40,712 bases of DNA from Branchiostoma floridae. Taxonomy: Eukaryota; Chordata; Leptocardii; Amphioxiformes; Branchiostomatidae. Each line of letters starts with the position of its first letter. Positions within the stretch are counted from its first letter, which is position 1. A program made the translations under genes and the position numbers. Of this stretch, positions 12,063-21,000 are shown in pieces. Below the pieces are notes generated by a model, which saw only the letters and a list, made by a program, of their open reading frames with translations, had not been told where the DNA came from and ran no database searches. The DNA lies in the NCBI RefSeq assembly GCF_000003815.2, contig NC_049979.1, positions 1,554,754-1,595,465 on the forward strand, in the 5' to 3' direction.

Positions 12063-15000
12063 CAGCCTCCTGTGATAAAACTATAGCAGCAGCCGATTTT
12101 TTAGCACTAAGGACGGTTATTCCTTTGTTAACGTATCTGACCGAGATTGGCAAAATTCCACTCCTCGTCCTCTATTCCAAAGTCAGATACGACCTCCATC
12201 CTGATGACGCGCGGCATTGATGCCCTGGTGGATTTCCACCACGCCCTACTATCGCGCTTTGCGTTTGTCTGTCACGAAGAATCAGATACGTTGGAAACTC
12301 TAACGAGTTCAGGGCTTGCCGCCGCAATCACAGATACTAAAGATATCTATTTTTGGAATCTTTACTCAAAGATGTACGTTGATAACTTAGAGCCCCTTTG
12401 CGGAATATTTAGCTGCCACGCATGACAAGCGCTGGGTAGTTGGTTGGACACAGGTAAACTACAAACCAGTGTACTTTTCTGTGTTTGTTTGAAACTTTAC
12501 TTACTCGTGATCATTTTGTGTAACGGTATCATCATCTAGTCTCTACCGGGCTGACTATGCAGGCTGTTATAAGAATAATAATCTGGGAAAGGAGTTTTGC
12601 TGCCAGAGGGTTTGGCCGGCCGCGGAGCTGACTCACCTGGCCAATTTCCCCATTTTGGGCCAAATTTTACGATCACCGTACCGTAGGAAGGCCTGGTGGA
12701 AGCTAGTCGCCCTCCAGGTTTGCCTAGATGGTTGTCGAAGAGTTATAATTGTCAGATGTTGAGAACTACATGACCAAGGCACAGATGGTGCACCCAGAAT
12801 CTCCCTAGAGTGGAAGACCTGCGGTTGTTATTCGATCTGTCGCAGGGGGATTTGTCAAATAAACCTTCAGTCCTATGGTCGCACCTGAAGCTATTACTGC
12901 CGTATTGAGGTCACTTGCTTTAGCGCCGAATGGCAACCGCTGCAGAACCTTGCGATTTAGCATCACCTATTGTAATTCAACCCTTACCTGTGAGTTGTCA
13001 GCTCACCCAATAACAACAATAACAGACGAAGCCTAATAATAATAATTATGATTGTGAACAACAGTGCGGCCAAAATGAATAACAGAGCTCGAACAGCAAA
13101 GTCACACAGAATAGCGAATGAATCTTGCACAGCAGCATTATGAAGGGTGACAGCTGGGTTGCTAGTTTGGAGAGAAGGTAGCAGGTATGGGGATTAAATC
13201 AATTGTATCCATTTTTCCAATTTAAGTGTAGAATCAGATTTGACACATCTAAGGTTCTATCTCTGAATCGCTACGTGATCGTCATATTTCACTTAGGGTG
13301 GAACATATTTCTTATACTCGGGTTCGTTGGTCTCAGCTTTGTGACTGGTTTCTAAGTATTTTCTATTTTAATAACATTTTGATAAGAAAAATGGACTTGT
13401 ATTCTTCGTAAAGAACTGGATATTGAATTTGCACAAGCTGAGTCCTTCCCAAGATTCGATAAATGTATACTGTTGTTTCTTTGAATGGAAAAAGAATAGA
13501 TAGATGAAGATCATGGCCTCGCCAATGTGGCCACGATATGATCGATTCTACTTTGCCTGGATCCAGACTCCAGTCTGATGTCTTGGGGTTTGCGCATGCT
13601 GGCTACGCCACCCTGTCCATCTGAAGCAGTGTTTACCAGGGGACGACCCTGCACTGGTCTGTCACTCAGCCATTACAAACCTATCTCAATGGGACGCGGG
13701 GAGGCAGGGAAAGTACTAATCAGAGAAAGACGTAGGAAACAACGAACCAACGTCACCTTTCCCCTGACACGGTCACACGAAAATCCCGAATGAATGTGTA
13801 GAGTTTGAACGAGATGGATATCATGGTTTAAACACAGATAATGGGGGCTAAGCACCAATGGAAAAGAAAATGAAACAACGAACACAGAACTCTTGGAAAT
13901 GTCCAGTCACAGAGAAAAAAAATCAAGCGTGCGTAGTGCAGTGGTTAGCGGCCCTGTCTCTGGAACCAGAAATCGTGAGTTCGATTCCGGCTGTGTCGCT
14001 CACCCGACATGCACGCTACCGGAAAGGGTTGCAGTCGTTATGATGGGACGTTAAGCTGTGATCCACTGTTCATTGTGGTTGTCGAAGAGCTTGGGGTATT
14101 TCTCCGGTACAACGAAGCTGTAAATATTGTACATAGTGAGGTGGGAGGCGAGTCCGCTCACACGTCGCCATCTTGGAAAGCTCGCCCTCTAAAACGGCGC
14201 ACAGAAAACGTCCGAGAAATCGTGCACTGTCGAAACCAGAGGCCCGGACCGTCGACTCTAAATGTCTAGAGTTTTACCCTCTGCTACCATTGTTAAGCGG
14301 ATTTCTTGTCCCTCTTTACTTAGGGATAAATGACATAGTGCCTGTCTTCTCTGTCATGACCTGTGGAAGAAAAGCCCTTAAAATTGAGTTGAACTAGATC
14401 GATATCATTTTACTTACAAACATGCCATAGAAGAATCTTAAGTTGAATTAAGATTCTTGTCTGGAGTTGGGGAGCTCAGGTTCGTCTGTATGAATTGATA
14501 TGACAAATTTTGGGATTTGCCGATGCGTTACTTCAACTCCCAGCCCACTGCTCTGCCGCTCCGGAGTGTCACACCTGCATTCACGTCATAATGTGTTGGG
14601 ATCTTCCAATCGCATGCAGCTGGCAGCTATATTGATCCAAATGCACGGGGTTATTAAAGAAGCACAGTTCGTTTAGACACGGTAATTTCTGCAGAGGAAA
14701 GAGTCTTGGCGGCGCCTGTGACTGTTCTGCACAGATAAGAACGCAAAAGTTTCGGCGCGCCACAACGAGTTGGAGATGTTGGCATGAGATGAGATGGAAA
14801 GCAAGCAGAGAAAGTGGCCCTGCCAATCACAAGATATCCTGTTGAAAAACTTTGAGTGTATGAATAAATTCCTTGCATAAATATGATACAGCAGAAGCCA
14901 GTTAATTGCACAACGGATAAACGCAAAATTCTGTTAACTGCACGGAATCCCAAAGTCCCAAACCGGTGCTGTCCAGCTGGATAACTTCGCATTATTGCAC

Positions 15001-18000
15001 CAACCGGATAATTGCACGAAATACGCTGGCGATTAGGCTGTGCAATTGAATGGCTTCTACTCTACAGCAATTGGTCCTGTTTGCGAAGTGGATGTCCGAC
15101 GCTAAGGGCCTGGTGTGGTACACCGATCGGTAGTTAGACAGATAACAGATAAGCAATGAGCTTCTACCCCTGCCAAGCTTAGAATCTGTTTGATTTTGTT
15201 CTGTTGTTTTTGTATTTGTTAGCTTCTGTAAAGTAGTTAAAAATGAAGACAATCATACAGTGCAGATACAATGTTACCAAATAAGACAGACAGCAGATAA
15301 GCATCGAGATTCTACCCCTGCCATGTTAGATAAACCCTCGCCATGGAGGCGAGATTTCTGCTCTTGAAGTAGACAAAGGTGCCGCCTCTGGTGCTGGAGC
15401 AGTCTTTCTCAGGCTAGATTGAGCCGCGCGGAGCTCACCTTTGTCCCTGACCCTGCCATTACACATGGATCTCACGGACGCCATATCCTCAACTCTCCCT
15501 TCATCAGGCGTCCTCTGGCACACCTCTGCTGCATCATACATGGCCATGAACGTCAGCGGGTGCACTTGAACCCGGCCTCATGGTGACCATCGCTCAATAA
15601 CAACCCTTCACAGGAATTGCCGCCGAGTTCCCTAAATGTACAGTCGGGACTTTATGATGTGACCGAAGCCGCGGTCGGTCACGCTGTGAGGAAGATATTG
15701 GATTTTTACTCCGACTGGAGTGGGATGGATGCGGGAGGAGTATTGGACGGTCCGTCACACCGTCAGTCGGTCATGGTGTGCCGCAAAATATGTCATCGGT
15801 CATGCAACTTCCGCACCCCGAAGTGCCGCCATTTCTCTCTGTCCGTGGACGGTTGGGAAGCGCACATCGGGGTCAGATATGGTAAAATTTGAGCTCTCGT
15901 AGGAGGAAACATTATCTACTATGTAGCATTTTCTGTACGTGAACCAGTGCTATGCATCATCCACTTCCCGAAGTACCGCCATGTTTCTCTGTCAATGGGT
16001 GGCTGGGAAGCACAGCTCGGGGTGAAATATGGTAAACGTCAAACACTTATAGGAGGGAACATCATTTACTGTATCTTATGACTTATGTAAGTGAACTAAG
16101 AAACTCATGAAAACAAAGAAGTCTTATCTGCACTTGAAAACGGAGGCCGTGGAAAACAAACCAGCTAATGTTTTGAAATATCCACACCCTGAGTACCATC
16201 ATTTGTCTTTGCCCACGGATGGTAATGAAGCTCCATCAAATGCGGGAATGAAAAAGTACCAAAATCGTTGGAGGGCAAATCGTAAACTTCTCAGCGACAG
16301 ACTAGGCTATCATAGTCGGGCGTTTTCATGCTTATGGTAAGCTTTTATTGCTGATCGATTCTATTTCACTCGTCCTCTCTTTCTCGTTTCTACAAGGCGC
16401 GGTGACAGAAAAAAAACAGAGCGATAGTACCGATATACCATAGAAAAACGACTCGTAGAGCCTGCTAGGGGTGCAAGGATAATCTTCACATTAATATTTA
16501 TCCACTGCATTGCATTTTCCGAACGTAAAAGAGGGAAACAGGGGAAAATAGATCAGTCCCACCAATCTTCTTCATTCTTCATGAAGAGCCACATCTGCCG
16601 GCTTTCAATTATCTATGCAGCGAGTAAAAGATGACTAATCATGTTCATTAAAGATGCTATTACAGGCACGACAATCAGTCTCTCGGGATAAGGGCGGGCT
16701 GTGATGGGGCTGATATGAAGAATTTGATGTAGAAACAGGAAGATACCACAATGTAGCCCAAGCGTTCTGGCCATTTTGTCCAAAGAAAATTGAAAGTGAA
16801 TTTCATTTCGTCAAGAAGTACCCTATGTATGATATGTTAAGTAATACGTTATTCACATTCCTATGTCTAAATACTATAGATTTCAAGATACTCGATACCA
16901 GAAGTAGATGTGACTATATCTTTAGATCAGACAGCCTTCATACTGCTTATAATAGATAGATTAGAAAAGACGGTGACACCCATGTTTAGCCCCATGCCCT
17001 GATTGTATAGAGGTTTTCTAAGTATCCTATATTGTTTAGTTAGTAGAGTTTTGAAGATTTATTTTGTATTCAACTTTGTTTTGTAGTTTATACTTGACGA
17101 TACGAGAGTCACGGTACTTTTTGTCGTGTCAATAAACCTTGTTATGATGTTTCCATGTGCATCTGTCCAACAGTTTTCATCCTACCCCCTCTACACACAA
17201 GTCCTGATGCTATACTTGCATCATCTCTGTGGATGTCTCCGTAAGATGTTTTAAAATCACATTTACTTTTTGAGGATGGAATAAAGAGAAACAAACAAAA
17301 ATGCTTGCAAGAAACCCACTCCTCAATAACAATAACACAGATGAATAAACAATTACACAAGGTAATAACACAGTTATACAGAAATATAGGTTGGATAAGG
17401 GAAGCAATTAGAAGGAAACAAGACGAATTGGTATTAAGTCAATCACGGAAACATGTATAATCAATAAAAATATGAATCACGGAAACATGTATAATCAATA
17501 AAAATATGAATAATATCACAATTATCATAGTTTTGAAAGCATGACAGTGATACGGATCCTCGCAGTGCATTGCCATTGTGTTGCTGTAGGTCTACAATGC
17601 TGGAATTCATTCTATCCCAGGGAATACAAAGAACAGTAATCCCTCTGACAGCCTCTACAATTCCGCCATTTTCCCGCTGACTACATACTAATGTGGCCCT
17701 TTAATCAATGCCACTCCTACAGCAGGAAAACGCCTGCTATGTAATGTATTCCGGCATAGCCGTCGGACTCGTTAATAGGAATACAGCTGTCAACGTAGAG
17801 TCGATCATCGACGGCATTCAAGAGTGAAATACGGTATGAGATACAGAGCTGCCATTTTGAACATGACTGCCTAAGATGAAAGCTATATATAAACTATATT
17901 GAAAAGGGTTGCTCTTGCAGCGCTGCGCTAATCATAGGGGGCGAATTCTAAGAACCAAAATAAGGAAACCCGATAAGCTGTCGAGAACGTGCATTTCTGG

Positions 18001-21000
18001 GCGTGGTAGACATCCCAGAACGCACGTTAGTAGACAAAGCAAGATGCAAAGACATGAAGATGTCATTCAATAAACAGAAACGGCCCAAGAGAAAGAGATG
18101 TTTCATCGTTCGGGACGTTACACGGGAGTATCGATGTCGCATATCTCCCTCGTGTCTCAGCATCTCGTGATACAAGAAAACTAAAGGAGATCGATGTCTT
18201 AAATCAAGTCATCTGTCAGACGACATCTTGTCGTCTCAGTCACGAGACAAGCATGTTAGTATCACTGATCTGCGTAAGTGGGAGGTAAGAAAGAACATTT
18301 TCACAGGTTCACTTCCACCAAATTCGGGTGCAGATGGTGGAAGTATATTTCTACTAGACGTTAAGCCTTTGGCTTTGTCTATTGACTATTCGAAAATAGT
18401 TCTACACTCTTTCGTGCCTCTTTGGATCTGGAATAATCTAGGCTTTTGCGTACACACAGTGAAAAGTTTATTGACAATACATGCCCGAGGGGTAGTTGCA
18501 AGCATCACATATGCATGTTATGATAAAAACTACTATGATATTACGAACAGCATCCTGTGTTATACGAAATTCTAAACCATTCATGTTACTGATTTTGTTG
18601 GGTTCGACTTCTTTTGCGGCAGTGAAAGGCGAATTTACTCACTTCTCAAAAGAACTCAACTGTTTTTACATCTGACATTATTCAAATGTTTTATCATTTT
18701 GTACTATTTTCTTCCTGATGTACACAAGTATATCACAACCTCGAGCCACCATTTTGTCGCATCTGCGTGTACTTTTTCTATACTTTTCGAATGAATAACA
18801 AAACGAATATTCCTCTGTTATCGCCCGAACACCCTCACCACTACGTGACAAACATCCTCCCCTGGCGCTCATAATAAGCCTACAGCTCGGGAGGTCAAAG
18901 GTCGCGGCTTTATGTCCATCCTGTTGTGAACCTTCGCGCCACCGAACAGGCAATAAGCCCGGAGAGCCAGTCCCGGGTTCCCGACCCTTGCACGGGTGTC
19001 TTCTTGTTTATTGGAAACTTTATAGTTACGATGCATTAAGCAAAGCTGTGTAGCGTTTGTACTGTGAGAGGATTTCAATGGACCGAACACCATATCGAAC
19101 AAATAGAACCCCTCATTCTATTTCGAACACGTCCGTCAAAAACTGCCCCCGTGGGACAGAAATGGCTTATACTTGACAGAAGTGTTCGAAATAGAACCAT
19201 GATCGAACAGAGGGAGGGGCTTGGGGATCGGTCAATTCACTCCAAGGGCTACACTTCCATATTCGACATGTGACGTGTGGCGGGAACGCTTATAGGTTGG
19301 TTTTATTCAGGTAAAGCACGGAATGGACCGATCCTGTCGAACAACATATCGGACAAATAGTACCCCCTATTCTATTTTGAACACGTCCGTCAAAGACTGC
19401 CCTCGTGGGACAGAAATGGCTATTTATGACGGAGGTGTTCGAAATATAACGAATATGATCGAACAGGGGGAGGGGCTTTGGGATCGGTCCATTCACTCCA
19501 AGGGCTACACTTCCATATTCGACATGTGACGTGTGGCGGGAACGCTTATAGGTTGGTTTTATTCAGGTAAAGCACGGAATGGACCGATCCTGTCGAACAA
19601 CATATCGGACAAATAGTACCCCCTATTCTATTTTGAACACGTCTGTCAAAGACTGCCCTCGTGGGACAGAAATGGCTATTTATGACGGAGGTGTTCGAAA
19701 TATAACGAATATGATCGAACAGGGGGAGGGGCTTTGGGATCGGTCCATTCACTCCAAGGGCTACACTTCCATATTCGACATGTGACGTGTGGCGGGAACG
19801 CTTATGGTCTGGTTTTATTCAGGCAACGCACAGAATGGACCGATCCTGTCGAACGCCATATCGAACAAATAGAACCCCCTTTTTTATTTCGAACACGTCC
19901 GTCAAAAACTGCCCCCGTGGGACAGAAATGGCTATTTTTGACGGAGTTTTGTTCGAAACATAACGAATATGATCGAACAGAGGGCGGGGTTTTGGGATAG
20001 GTCCATAATGGGATGCCATATTGTGTAAGCAGTGCTATGCGATAGAACTTGTAAACTAGTGCTATAAATAGCAAGTAATCTATTTAAAGGACACTTGCAA
20101 TCAGTATAACTTCACAAAAATGATCAAATAAGAAAGTACAACGCAAAAGCAGAGCTGGAGAACAAAATCAATCGCCATCTATTAGCCATTAAAGGGGCAT
20201 TCCACTCCAGCTAGAAGGAGGCGGTGTTTTCCAATAGATAATGTGTCAATGAATAAATAATCAGCCGAATTTTGTGGAATTCACATTGCGCGATGCGTGT
20301 TTTGTAAAACAATATGACACTCACTAAACCCATGCATACCCTACCCATGCATTCCCTATACGCATAGACACTTTGTTTATCGTGCTTATTTTCGGAATAA
20401 ATGAGGATCGCTAAGCACACCGAGAAGGCAAATTGCTTACAAGATAGCAAAGAACACATAACAAGAATATATTCCTTAGCGATCCTGAAATTAGTTTTGT
20501 AACCATACCTAAAAGTTTTGCATTGTATTCAGCCATAGGATTAATTCAATTAGAGGGTAGTCAATTAGGGGGAGTTAAGAAGAAGACTGAATGCTTTTGA
20601 GGCACGTGGAGCAACCGGGTACTTTTTCGTATAATGCGATGTAGTATGCATTTATTACTTCCTAAAATTAATGTCTATCGGAAAATGACACTCCCGCGTT
20701 GAGTGGAATGCCTCTTTAACAACACCATGTATTTCAGCACCAAGGTTGGCCCCCGTGGTAACTAAGATAGAAATCGCTTTTGGACCTTTATGAAATTGTC
20801 TTCCACCCAGTTTTATATATTGATTCATAGTTAGGATAAACCTGTTCTTCAACTAGATCTCTTTCACATATCAATTCACAGCTAGTATACATAAACCCTC
20901 TCCAACAAGATCTCTTCAGTGTCACTGACGAAAACTGCTGGATAGTCGTTGAAACGTCTGACCGTTGCTTGAGTGACTACTTTTTGGCGTAAGATAGATG

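Noticed and set aside
13928-14005. tRNA gene
   Set aside because: A and B boxes are present but the acceptor stem cannot be closed and a SINE body follows, so it is a tRNA-derived SINE.
19290-19785. Repeated 68-codon frames on both strands
   Set aside because: They recur because the satellite unit repeats. Both strands are open equally and no start context or domain is present.
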